Positions 43,170 to 50,823 are shown, counted from the first letter of the stretch. The stretch is DNA of 64,000 nt from Chitinimonas taiwanensis DSM 18899 (GCF_900119825.1 NZ_FPKR01000013.1:97863-161862), one strand, 5' to 3'. Made by a program: numbers and translations. The notes: generated by a model from the sequence alone, not told the origin.

Positions 43170-44536
43170 TGCCCACGCTCTGCACTTACGGCCAGTCCGG
43201 CCGTGCGCCCTCCCTCTTTGCACTCGCCACGAAGCAACAGCGCGAGGCCGCCGCGACGGCGGGCGAGGCGCGCGCAGCGCGACTCGTCGCCGACGCGGCG
43301 CGCCCGTCTGAGTACGTGCGGCTGCTCCTGGAGGACGCAAAACCGGACGAGCGCAATAACCTTGGTATGAATGGGAAAACTGCTGACACAGCAGATGCCC
43401 AAAAGGGAGGTCTGCTGTCATCCCGAGGCCGTCGCTTCCGCATGCAACGCCATGCACAGCGCCTGATCCCCGGGGAGTCCGTGGCGCAGTGCCACCTGCA
43501 GCGCAGCTTCTCGGCCTCGAACGTGGGCGGCGAAGTGACCGTGGTGAAGCGTCAAAGCGGCTCGGTGGCTTACCGCGGCGTTACTACCTGCGGCAGCGTC
43601 TGGCACTGCCCGGTGTGCGCGAACAAGATCGCGGAGCGCCGCCGCGAAGAGCTGCAGAACGGTATCGACGCTCACCGCCTCAAGGGCGGCCGGGTTTACA
43701 TGCTGACCCAAACCATCCCCCACACCGTGGACATGCCCCTGCGCGACACCCTGAGCGCGCTCAGCACCGCCCTGCGCACCTTCACGGCCTCGCGCCAGTG
43801 GCGCACGGTCCGCGAGGTCATCCAGTTCAAGGGTTCGGTCCGCGCCCTGGAAGTGACCCACGGTGAAAACGGCTGGCATCCCCACGCTCACGTCCTGGTG
43901 TTCGCCGATGGCGATCAGGAGGCGGTACTCGCCGCCCTGGAAACCTTGCGCGACTACTGGGCCAAGGCGGTACGCAAGGCCGGCCTCGGCCAGATCAATC
44001 AGCACGGCTTCAAGGTCGGCGGCGCAGACCACGCGGCCGAGTACGTGAGCAAGTTCGGCGACACGGAAAAGGCCGCAGACGGCGGCACGTGGGATGTGTC
44101 CCGCGAAATGACCCGGCAGCACGCTAAGCTGGCCCGCCGCAAAGGCCGCACCCCTTTCGCCCTCCTGCACGACTCCATGAACGGCGACGCCCAAGCGGGC
44201 GCTCTCTTCGTCGAATACGCCTACGAGTTCAAGGGCAAGCGCCAGCTCTACTACAGCCCCGGCCTCAAGGACTACCTCGGACTGGATGACCTCGATGACG
44301 CCGATATCGCCGCCGAGGATCAGCAGGACGCACCGGGCGAAGAGTCCCAAGTGATCTGGCACCTGGACAAAGAGGAATGGGGCCTGATCGTCAGCTTCAA
44401 CAAGCGCGGCGAATTCCTCGATACCGCTGCCCGCTATGGCACCGATGGCTGTTACCTGTTCCTGAAGGCTCTGAAGCTGCGGCGCTCAGATAAAGCCGTG
44501 AAGCCGCGTTTCTACTATCCGGAGTATCTGCAATGA
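43169..44536 (+). CDS. Inovirus replication initiation protein (HUH endonuclease)
   Basis: The start at 43169 overlaps the upstream TGA and gives 455 residues; an earlier GTG frame crosses the hairpin region and is not favoured. It carries a zinc-like CGSVWHCPVCANK motif, the HUH motif WHPHAHVLVF and a candidate catalytic Tyr in AAEYVSKFGD. It would nick the plus-strand origin and start rolling-circle replication. Its stop overlaps the next gene by 4 bases. Confidence 0.88.
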   Translation: MPTLCTYGQSGRAPSLFALATKQQREAAATAGEARAARLVADAARPSEYVRLLLEDAKPDERNNLGMNGKTADTADAQKGGLLSSRGRRFRMQRHAQRLIPGESVAQCHLQRSFSASNVGGEVTVVKRQSGSVAYRGVTTCGSVWHCPVCANKIAERRREELQNGIDAHRLKGGRVYMLTQTIPHTVDMPLRDTLSALSTALRTFTASRQWRTVREVIQFKGSVRALEVTHGENGWHPHAHVLVFADGDQEAVLAALETLRDYWAKAVRKAGLGQINQHGFKVGGADHAAEYVSKFGDTEKAADGGTWDVSREMTRQHAKLARRKGRTPFALLHDSMNGDAQAGALFVEYAYEFKGKRQLYYSPGLKDYLGLDDLDDADIAAEDQQDAPGEESQVIWHLDKEEWGLIVSFNKRGEFLDTAARYGTDGCYLFLKALKLRRSDKAVKPRFYYPEYLQ

Positions 44537-44892
44537 CCATGACCGCCAAGTACACGGCCACCATCGTGGCTGTCACGTCCAGCAAGGGCGATTTCAAAGA
44601 CGACGATGGCAAGACCATCGAATTCGACAGCACGAAGGTTTACGTCCAGTTGGACCTGACCGGCGAGAAATCGCGCGGCACCGTCACGCAGGTCTACAAG
44701 GTCGGCAAGTCTGACCTCTACGACATTCTGCGCCTCGGCTCGATCGAGCTGCCCTTTCAGGCTGAGCTGGAAATCCAAAAGGTCTCCAACGGCCGCGAGC
44801 AGCGCGAAAAGGTCGTGGGCTTCCAGGTGCTCAACCGCACCCGCCCGAGCGATCAGCTCACGGCCGGCCAAGCCGCTGCTAAGGCCGCCTAA
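44533..44892 (+). CDS. Phage ssDNA-binding protein (gene V-like)
   Basis: The gene overlaps the replication gene (ATGA). The 119-residue product is predicted beta-rich with conserved-looking strands (TATIVAVTSSKG, KVYVQLDLTGEKSRG, ELEIQKVSNG) and an Ala-rich tail. Position between the initiator and the coat genes is that of inovirus pV, which coats the single-stranded genome before extrusion. Similarity is by position and size. Confidence 0.7.
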   Translation: MTMTAKYTATIVAVTSSKGDFKDDDGKTIEFDSTKVYVQLDLTGEKSRGTVTQVYKVGKSDLYDILRLGSIELPFQAELEIQKVSNGREQREKVVGFQVLNRTRPSDQLTAGQAAAKAA

Positions 44893-44894
44893 GC

Positions 44895-45131
44895 ATGCCG
44901 CGCTGCCTGATCGAAACCCCTGACGGTTTCGCCAAGTTCAGCGCGGAACAGCCTTGCACGGGCTCTCTCGTTTACGCCGCTGGTGAACAGCCCAGCGGCT
45001 TCTTACCCCCGCTATCAGCGGAGCAGGCGGGTTTATTCGTGGCTGGCTGTGTAGTCGTTTGGATAGCCGGCAACGCAATGAAGCAAGTGCTCCAGTATCT
45101 CTCTTCCTCTGAAAGGTCTACCGATGACTAA
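44895..45131 (+). CDS. Small phage membrane protein
   Basis: The 78-residue product has one hydrophobic segment (QAGLFVAGCVVVWIAGNAM) near the C-terminus. Its end overlaps the coat protein start by 8 bases. It is probably a minor structural protein or assembly helper of the phage. No family recognised. Confidence 0.65.
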   Translation: MPRCLIETPDGFAKFSAEQPCTGSLVYAAGEQPSGFLPPLSAEQAGLFVAGCVVVWIAGNAMKQVLQYLSSSERSTDD

Positions 45132-45342
45132 CGCAATCAAGCTCGCCATTTTCGCCTTCTTCGCCATGATCGGCCTTGCTCAAGCCGCTGCTGGCGACCC
45201 TCCTACCGTTGACGTCGGCGCGGACGTTACCAAGTGGGTTACCTGGGCTATCGGCCTCATGGCTGCCGCGTTCGCCGCCAAGCTGGCCCTCCCGCTGGCT
45301 CGCGCTGCCTTCGTCAAGGTCATGGGCTTTATGGGTCGCTAA
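45124..45342 (+). CDS. Inovirus major coat protein (pVIII-like)
   Basis: The 72-residue precursor has a signal peptide ending at AQA, leaving about 50 residues: an acidic N-terminus (GDPPTVDVGAD), a hydrophobic helix (WAIGLMAAAFAAKLALPLA) and a basic C-terminus (FVKVMGFMGR). This is the classic layout of filamentous phage major coat protein, with the basic end facing DNA. Confidence 0.88.
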   Translation: MTNAIKLAIFAFFAMIGLAQAAAGDPPTVDVGADVTKWVTWAIGLMAAAFAAKLALPLARAAFVKVMGFMGR

Positions 45343-45416
45343 TGGGTGCCGGCCTTGATGGCTACTTCCTGCTGCTGATGGTCCTGCCGGGCCTCTGGCA
45401 GGTCTGCGCCGCGTAA
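45342..45416 (+). CDS. Tiny hydrophobic phage protein (24 aa)
   Basis: The ATG shares a base with the coat protein stop (TAATG). The 24-residue product (MGAGLDGYFLLLMVLPGLWQ, then VCAA) is almost entirely hydrophobic, like pVII/pIX end-cap proteins of inoviruses. A terminator follows. Evidence is coupling and composition. Confidence 0.55.
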   Translation: MGAGLDGYFLLLMVLPGLWQVCAA

Positions 45417-45417
45417 C

Positions 45418-45447
45418 AAAAAGGGGGCGTTTGCCCCCTTCTTTATT
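45418..45447 (+). terminator. Intrinsic terminator after coat genes
   Basis: AAGGGGGC pairs with GCCCCCTT around GTTT and is followed by CTTTATTT. It should give the high coat-gene expression typical of filamentous phages by ending most transcripts here. Confidence 0.85.
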
Positions 45448-45456
45448 TGGTGTCAT

Positions 45457-47061
45457 ATGCGCCTATTAATCATCTTCCTTATATTCATTTTCGGCCTTCC
45501 TGCGTTTTCAGCAGAAGACCCTAATTATCAATATATTTATCAGCCAAATTGGTTTGTCTATGGCAATTGCGGCGGCCCATCTCCTGATGATACAAAGCCT
45601 TGCCAAAAGCCCCCGGCATACCAAAACACTACACTTCAGCCCTGGATAGGCAGTCTCTTTAATAAACGTTCACAAGCCCTTGTTAATGAAAATAAGGTTA
45701 TTGTTTTTTATTACAACGCCAGTCCTTCTTGCGATACATCTCAAGGCTGGGCGCTTGGAAATTTTAGTAGCCCGTATAAAGATTATTGTCGCCGCCTTAA
45801 AACTGCTGTCGATTGCCCTCCCGGCGAAATTAACCAGGGCGGCAAGTGTGTTTCCAAGTGCCTCGCGCTCTCTGGCGGCTCATTCGACCTCAAAGGCACT
45901 ATTTTAAAAGGGAGCCCGGCATTAACCCTCTGTCGCAACAATGGCGACGCCACCTGTTCATATGATGTAACAGGCGGCCGGACTGAAACCATTATCAACG
46001 GTGGCACTGGCGACTACGTGTATACGGCTGGCCGTGGTTCCTGGACTGGTTCCGCCTGCTCTACGCCCAATACATCCCCGCCGACGGAAATCCCCCCGGA
46101 AACAACCGCGCCAAAAGGCCCTCAGGACTGCCCCGCTAATACCGAATTTGCCTACGTCGAGGGCAAGGGCACGTGTGTGTCTGGCAAAAAGCCTGAGGAA
46201 AACACGACCGACTTTTGCAAGCTGCAAGAAAACAAATACGAAAAAACCTGCGGTGAGGGTGGCGCTGAATTTTGCAAAGCCAATCCGCAAATGTATGCGT
46301 GCATTCCCGGCTCTGAACGCTTCTGCACTTTGAATCCAACTAGCGCCAGCTGCCGCCCTGGCAATGCCGATTTCTGCAAGGCGAATAGCGATCACGCCAG
46401 TTGCCAAAAGGGCAGCAAGGAATACTGCGCAACCCATCCAGGCGACCAGGAATGTGCAACCAAGCAAGCTGAGGAATGCGCCAATAATTCCGCCATCCAG
46501 AATACCGACGCTTGTAAGAAAGCCGAGCAGTGCGCCAAGCAGCCAAACGACCCGGCATGCAAGGCAAGCGACGGCAACACCAATCAGGCCCAATCTGACT
46601 ACTGCAAGCAATTCCCTAATGACTCCAAGTGTGTAGCCGGCTCGTTTGCCGGTAACTGCCAATCTGGGTTTGTCTGCAATGGTGATGCCGTCCAGTGCGC
46701 CATAGCCAAAGAGCTGCACCGCCAGGGCTGCGCAGAAAACCCGACGGATGAAAACGAGATGCCCGGCAAGTGGGCTGAGATCGTCAGTAAAGATGGCGTC
46801 GAGGGTTCCGCCATCGCTGGCCGGGAGGAGGGCATAGACCTAGGTCAGATCACCATGCCGGACGTGTCCGGCGTGGGTTCCGGCTGCGCCGTCACGGATA
46901 CCAGCTTTGCCATTGAATCAATCGCCGGCCTGAGTTTCGGGACAGTCACGATTCCCACAAGCCTCATCTGCACGCATGGCGGCGCGATTCGCGCGCTCAT
47001 GCTCTTTCTCAGTTCGCTGTCCTGCCTCTGGCTGATCTTCAACTTCGGCGTGAAGGATTAA
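45457..47061 (+). CDS. Phage adsorption protein (pIII-like) with cysteine repeats
   Basis: The 534-residue protein has a signal peptide (LLIIFLIFIFGLPAFSA), an AT-rich N-terminal region, a Pro/Thr linker and a series of cysteine-spaced units (FCKANPQMYACIPGSERFC, FCTLNPTSASCRPGNADFC and relatives) at about 17-residue steps, from residue ~250 to 390. The C-terminal membrane helix (LMLFLSSLSCLWLIFNFGV) anchors it before assembly. This layout fits the host-receptor protein at the phage tip. Composition of the first half differs from the rest of the phage, suggesting domain exchange. Confidence 0.8.
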   Translation: MRLLIIFLIFIFGLPAFSAEDPNYQYIYQPNWFVYGNCGGPSPDDTKPCQKPPAYQNTTLQPWIGSLFNKRSQALVNENKVIVFYYNASPSCDTSQGWALGNFSSPYKDYCRRLKTAVDCPPGEINQGGKCVSKCLALSGGSFDLKGTILKGSPALTLCRNNGDATCSYDVTGGRTETIINGGTGDYVYTAGRGSWTGSACSTPNTSPPTEIPPETTAPKGPQDCPANTEFAYVEGKGTCVSGKKPEENTTDFCKLQENKYEKTCGEGGAEFCKANPQMYACIPGSERFCTLNPTSASCRPGNADFCKANSDHASCQKGSKEYCATHPGDQECATKQAEECANNSAIQNTDACKKAEQCAKQPNDPACKASDGNTNQAQSDYCKQFPNDSKCVAGSFAGNCQSGFVCNGDAVQCAIAKELHRQGCAENPTDENEMPGKWAEIVSKDGVEGSAIAGREEGIDLGQITMPDVSGVGSGCAVTDTSFAIESIAGLSFGTVTIPTSLICTHGGAIRALMLFLSSLSCLWLIFNFGVKD

Positions 47062-47064
47062 CCC

Positions 47065-47364
47065 ATGCTGCTTGCTCCCCTGGGCGCATTCGTCGCCACC
47101 TCTCTTACTGCTGCTGTTGGCTCAATGGTCGGCCGTGCTTTGATCGCCCTCGGCGTTGGCGTGATTTCTTACCAAGGCCTAGATGTCATGCTGACCAAGG
47201 GCGAGGCCTACGTGACCACGCAGCTGCAGCTGGTGCCGCCTGACGTCATGAACATACTCACCTTCCTGGGCGTCACGGCCATGATCAAAATGCACCTTGC
47301 GACCGTGGCCGGCATTGCTGGCGTCAAGGTTGCGCGCAAGTCCTTTGGAGTCCTCAGCAAATGA
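47065..47364 (+). CDS. DUF2523-family phage minor coat protein (pVI-like)
   Basis: The 99-residue hydrophobic product has at least two membrane helices (FVATSLTAAVGSMVGRALIALGVGV; IKMHLATVAGIAGV). Its position between pIII-like and Zot genes is that of pVI. It overlaps zot by 4 bases. Confidence 0.8.
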   Translation: MLLAPLGAFVATSLTAAVGSMVGRALIALGVGVISYQGLDVMLTKGEAYVTTQLQLVPPDVMNILTFLGVTAMIKMHLATVAGIAGVKVARKSFGVLSK

Positions 47365-48431
47365 GCGACGCCATTACCTCAAGCGCGGTTATCCACCTGA
47401 TTTCGGGCCTGCCACGTAATGGCAAGTCGCTGATGATGGTTCAGAAAATTCGGGAGATGGCGAAGAAGCTCAAGCCAGATCAGACCATCTATGTCCGTGG
47501 CTTCCCCGATCTGTGCATCGAAGGCACAGCCTGCCTTCTCGATCACAAGCAATGGCACCTCTTGCCGGTTGGCTCTATCGTCGTGTTCGATGAAGCGTGG
47601 GAACTGTTCCCCAGGCTGCCTAACGGCGCTGCTCGGCCTGAGTACTACAGCGCATTTGCCACCCTTGGTCACCGTGGCCACATCGCCTATTTCGTTACTC
47701 AGGACCCTGGCCAGCTTGATAGCAGCATTCGGTTCTTGATTGGCACGCATACCCACGTTGAGCGCCTAGCTGGCGCTCAAGCCGCTTCCGTCTTCTACTG
47801 GCCCAAGTGCGTGGACCCTAGCAGCAAGTCTGTACGCCGTACTGCCCAGGTGAGCACCTGGGCTTACCCTAAAGACTGTTACAAGCTCTACACCTCGTCC
47901 GCTGAACACACGGTCAAGCTCGAGGTGCCTAAGCTGGTCAAGTTTCAGGCCGGGGTTGTGCTGTTCGCCTTCATCCTCTGCGCGCTTGGTGTTGGCTATT
48001 TCCTCACGCACATGGACCCGGCCGGCGCTGTGGATGGCCTGGAAGCTGCTGAAACTGAAAAGCAGGCTCAGGCGCAGCAGATCGAGCCCGGCAGCCCTGA
48101 ATCCACTCCCTACGCCCAGACTGTTTCAGCCAGGCAGGAACCCAAGCTCGACTACTTCGCCGAGCGCGCCCCCCGTATCGATGGGCTGCCCCATACAGCG
48201 CCCGTCTATGACGCTCTCACAACGCCGACACAGGCACCCAAGCCTGCGGCCTGTATCGTCGGTAGTGGCAAGAACGGCACCTGCACCTGCTACACCCAGC
48301 AAGCCACCCGCATCGTCGGCATGACCCAAGACCTATGCCGTGCCATCGTTCGTGATGGCTACTTCGATGACAGTGCCCAGCCTTCCGGCCCAGTCCAGGC
48401 AAACGGCCCGGTAGCCACCCGCAAGGGCTGA
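47361..48431 (+). CDS. zot: Zot-domain phage assembly ATPase (pI-like)
   Basis: The 356-residue protein has Walker A GLPRNGKSLM, a Walker B-like VVFDEAW, and a membrane span near residue 200 (VVLFAFILCALGVGYFL), then a Cys-containing periplasmic domain (CIVGSGKNGTCTCYTQQ). Zot/pI proteins drive filamentous phage extrusion through the inner membrane, linked to an outer-membrane secretin. The phage carries no secretin, so it may use a host one. Confidence 0.92.
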   Translation: MSDAITSSAVIHLISGLPRNGKSLMMVQKIREMAKKLKPDQTIYVRGFPDLCIEGTACLLDHKQWHLLPVGSIVVFDEAWELFPRLPNGAARPEYYSAFATLGHRGHIAYFVTQDPGQLDSSIRFLIGTHTHVERLAGAQAASVFYWPKCVDPSSKSVRRTAQVSTWAYPKDCYKLYTSSAEHTVKLEVPKLVKFQAGVVLFAFILCALGVGYFLTHMDPAGAVDGLEAAETEKQAQAQQIEPGSPESTPYAQTVSARQEPKLDYFAERAPRIDGLPHTAPVYDALTTPTQAPKPAACIVGSGKNGTCTCYTQQATRIVGMTQDLCRAIVRDGYFDDSAQPSGPVQANGPVATRKG

Positions 48432-48435
48432 ATTA

Positions 48436-48449
48436 CGTAACGCGTTACG
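48436..48449. promoter_or_regulatory. 14-bp perfect palindrome before the GRPR ORF
   Basis: CGTAACGCGTTACG is a perfect palindrome 13 bases before the next ATG, a possible operator for that small basic protein. No function is known. Confidence 0.45.
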
Positions 48450-48462
48450 AAAAGGAAACGCC

Positions 48463-48639
48463 ATGGCAAAGCAGAAAGAAGACAAGCGCACTTTAGATCT
48501 GTACGGCGAACCGGCCCAGCGAGGCCGCCCTCGCCACTACCAGGACAACGCCGCCAAGCAACGCGCCTACCGTGACCGCAAACGCGCTGCAGCCAGCCCC
48601 CTCGCTTCACTGCAGACCCCAGCGCCCTCAACCCACTAG
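48463..48639 (+). CDS. Small basic phage protein (58 aa)
   Basis: The ATG follows AAAGGAAACGCC. The product has the basic core AQRGRPRHYQDNAAKQRAYRDRKRAA, a motif seen in small DNA-binding proteins of plasmids and phages. It may bind the palindrome upstream. Evidence is the good ribosome site and composition. Confidence 0.6.
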   Translation: MAKQKEDKRTLDLYGEPAQRGRPRHYQDNAAKQRAYRDRKRAAASPLASLQTPAPSTH

Positions 48640-49092
48640 CTGCCCTGTCCAAAACCGGGCCGGGGCGCCCCGGCCGCGCGGTCGCGCGGGAACCCGGTTC
48701 TTAACCTGGGGGTGCTAGTAAGTTAGCTTTATCTAATTAATAAAAACTATTATCTAGCTATTACGGCAATCTCTCCAGACGCACTGATACACCAACAAGG
48801 CATTACTACATGCAGTGCCGCCAGCGGCGTTTTTTACTAGATGTAGTGATTTGTCTACCAGTGGGATGACGAAATCAGCTGTTGCCTCCATCTCTGATTG
48901 TCATTAGGATTGTTTATGCCGATAGCTAAAAAGCAAAGGCCGCAACCTGCTCTAACAGGTTACGGCCTTCGGCAATCCCGGAGCCTAGCCGCGAAATTGC
49001 AATCAACACAGATCTGCTAGCGTATTGCAGCCTGAGCGCGAAATCAAGGCAAAGCTCCATCCATCGCAGTGCTTAAATTGGAGCAATAAATA
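48640..49092. other. Phage intergenic region with cruciform, hairpins and shared motif
   Basis: AACCGGG/CCCGGTT arms (48653-48659, 48693-48699) enclose an 18-base perfect palindrome (48658-48675) and a CGCGCG hairpin. A second stem pairs 48936-48949 with 48956-48969. The 24-base motif shared with the nrdA upstream region lies at 48863-48886. This is likely the phage's non-coding replication or packaging region. Confidence 0.55.
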
Positions 49093-49224
49093 ATGTCAAT
49101 CAAACCCGGTCCGAAACCAATTGCCAAGTCAACAGGCTTGCCTGATCAGCGTAGGCGCGACAACAAACTCACACAAGGAAATACGCCTCTTCTTAAGCCT
49201 CATCAACACAAAAAAGGGAAGTAA
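49093..49224 (+). CDS. Possible small basic phage protein (43 aa)
   Basis: ATG 49093 opens a 43-codon frame rich in Lys, Pro and Arg (MSIKPGPKPIAKSTG..., ending KPHQHKKGK). There is a poor ribosome site and no known family. It may be spurious. Confidence 0.3.
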   Translation: MSIKPGPKPIAKSTGLPDQRRRDNKLTQGNTPLLKPHQHKKGK

Positions 49225-49305
49225 GGCGACCGCGTTGTCTTTAGCGGGCGGAACCTAACTTTCCATACCACCCGGATGGGCTAACGCCCTCCGGGTTATG
49301 GGTTC

Positions 49306-49905
49306 TCATGAATGACTAAGCTCTGCATTGAACAAGTCTGGCTGCTCCTCAGCTGATGCTCTGGCTAGCGCCCTTTTCACACTGCTGATGTGAACACCGT
49401 ATTGCTTTGCCAGCGCTGTTTTCGTGTACTGGCCCGTCCTGAACTGCCTAACGCACTCCCTTTCGTCTTCCGTGGTCATTCCTCTGGGCCTGCCCAGGAT
49501 CGCCCCTCGCTCTGCTGCAGCCTTCAGTCCGTTTATCGTCCTCTCGCGTATCAGCTCCCGTTCGAACTCAGCAAACGCACCAATGATCTGCAGGATCATT
49601 CGTCCGGCCGGACTGGTGGTATCGATGACTTCGGTCAGTGACCGGAACTCAACCCCTCGGCTTTCCATCCGCTCCAGGATCACCAGTAGGTCTTTCAGGC
49701 TTCTGGCGATTCGGTCGATCTTGTACACGACCACCGTATCTCCCCGCCGCATCGTTCGGAACACCTTAAAAAGCATCGGGCGACTCATTGAGCCGCCCGA
49801 TCTCTTTTCTTCGATTATCACGTCGCACCCCGCTGCTTTCAGTGCGTCGATCTGTAGATGTGTTTCCTGCTCCTGAGTGCTTACTCTTGCGTATCCGATC
49901 AGCAT
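49306..49905 (-). CDS. Small serine recombinase (resolvase/invertase type), phage integrase
   Basis: The 199-residue protein has catalytic Ser9 in IGYARVSTQEQ, the R-rich active-site blocks VYKIDRIARSLKDLL and FRSLTEVIDTTSPAGRM, the long E helix (QIIGAFAEFERELIRERT) and a C-terminal HTH (TKTALAKQYGVHISSVKRAL). It lies next to attR and is the likely integrase. Small serine recombinases act as integrases in some inoviruses such as Ralstonia RSM phages. In the integrated state a host terminator lies just upstream. Confidence 0.92.
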   Translation of the reverse strand: MLIGYARVSTQEQETHLQIDALKAAGCDVIIEEKRSGGSMSRPMLFKVFRTMRRGDTVVVYKIDRIARSLKDLLVILERMESRGVEFRSLTEVIDTTSPAGRMILQIIGAFAEFERELIRERTINGLKAAAERGAILGRPRGMTTEDERECVRQFRTGQYTKTALAKQYGVHISSVKRALARASAEEQPDLFNAELSHS

Positions 49906-49984
49906 CGCTTATCAGCCGGTCTATGCCGGTGTTTGTTTCTGGATCGTTTAGGGTAAATCTTTGTTGTGACCTCGCAACGGTCTA

Positions 49985-50016
49985 GGGGGCTCAAATCCCC
50001 CCCTTTCCGCCACGAA
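49985..50016 (+). other. attR (right attachment core)
   Basis: This segment repeats the tRNA-Ser 3' end, but its T-loop copy reads CTCAAAT, so it cannot form a working tRNA. The difference suggests that this arm derives from the phage and that crossover occurred within the identical 23 bases (49994-50016). Confidence 0.92.
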
Positions 50017-50018
50017 TC

Positions 50019-50049
50019 AAAAGCCCCAGTCAGACGACTGGGGCTTTTT
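50019..50049. terminator. Original host terminator of tRNA-Ser
   Basis: AAAAGCCCCAGTC pairs with GACTGGGGCTTTT around AGAC. It formerly followed the tRNA gene directly and now lies beyond attR. It is symmetric enough to block transcription into the prophage recombinase from the right as well. Confidence 0.9.
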
Positions 50050-50068
50050 GTTTTGCATCTGGTCGAGC

Positions 50069-50725
50069 TTACTTCGGCAACGCCAGGCTGCGTTCAAGTC
50101 TTTGCTGGGCGCGTTCCAGCAGCACGCTCAGCAGCCAGTAGATAGCGGCGGCGGCGAGGTAGAGTGGTAGCGGTTGGAAGGTGGTAGAGATCAGTTCCTT
50201 GGTGGCCAGCATCAGCTCGGTGACGGCGATGACCGAGACCAGCGAAGTGTCCTTGATCAGGCTGATCAGGGTATTGCCCAGGCTTGGCACGGCCAGGCGC
50301 AGCGCCTGGGGGGCGACGATATGGCGCAGGGTTTGCACGCGGCTCATGCCCAGGCTGGCCGCCGCCGCCCATTGACCCTCGGGCACGCCGGCAATCGCGC
50401 CGCGCAGGCTTTCGGCCAAATAGGCGCCGGCATTCAGGCTAAGCGCCAGCACCCCGGCGGGCAGCGGTTCGAACTGCAGGCCCACGCTGGGCAGGCCGTA
50501 GTAGATGACGAAGACCTGCACCAGCAGCGGCGTACCGCGGAACGCGCTCACATATAGATCAAGCAGGCGGGCCAGCCAGCGCGGGCCGAGCAGGCGCAGG
50601 CTGGCGACCACGGTGGCCACAGACAGGCCGCCCAGCATGGATGCCAGCGCGAATACCAGGGTCCAGGCCGTGCCCTGCAGCAGCATGGGGGCGGCATCGC
50701 GCAGGAGTTGGAACAGATCGGACAT
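50069..50725 (-). CDS. Amino-acid ABC transporter permease
   Basis: The 218-residue permease has an N-terminal helix (GTAWTLVFALASMLGGLSVATVVA), and the family coupling loop EAAA-like PEGQWAAAASLGMSRVQTLRHIVAPQALRLAVPSLGN. Members import polar amino acids. The binding-protein gene upstream and sulfur enzymes suggest cystine or another sulfur amino acid. No ATPase gene lies beside it in the window. Confidence 0.9.
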   Translation of the reverse strand: MSDLFQLLRDAAPMLLQGTAWTLVFALASMLGGLSVATVVASLRLLGPRWLARLLDLYVSAFRGTPLLVQVFVIYYGLPSVGLQFEPLPAGVLALSLNAGAYLAESLRGAIAGVPEGQWAAAASLGMSRVQTLRHIVAPQALRLAVPSLGNTLISLIKDTSLVSVIAVTELMLATKELISTTFQPLPLYLAAAAIYWLLSVLLERAQQRLERSLALPK

Positions 50726-50823
50726 AGCGCCTCATGACAAAGCAAAAAGGCGACCGGAGCAGTGCAGCACTGTGGGCGCACCGTGGCGGTCGCATGCCAG
50801 ACGGCAAGGAGTGATGGCATTCT

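Larger units (their letters stand above)
42528..50016. mobile_element. Integrated inovirus (filamentous phage) prophage, 7,466-bp unit
   Basis: The element spans the two att cores in tRNA-Ser. It holds HTH, replication initiator, ssDNA-binding protein, coat genes, adsorption protein, DUF2523, Zot and a small serine recombinase in the order typical of inoviruses. Structural genes are all on the plus strand, while HTH and recombinase are on minus. Integration at tRNA-Ser with a resolvase-type enzyme resembles the Ralstonia RSM-type inoviruses; homology at the sequence level was not tested. Confidence 0.93.

Noticed and set aside
48916..49020. 33-codon ORF in the phage intergenic region
   Set aside because: It overlaps a strong hairpin and has no ribosome site or resemblance to known proteins.
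48640..49092. dif-like XerCD site in the prophage
   Set aside because: No 28-base dif-type sequence is visible, and the att cores in tRNA-Ser with a serine recombinase explain integration.
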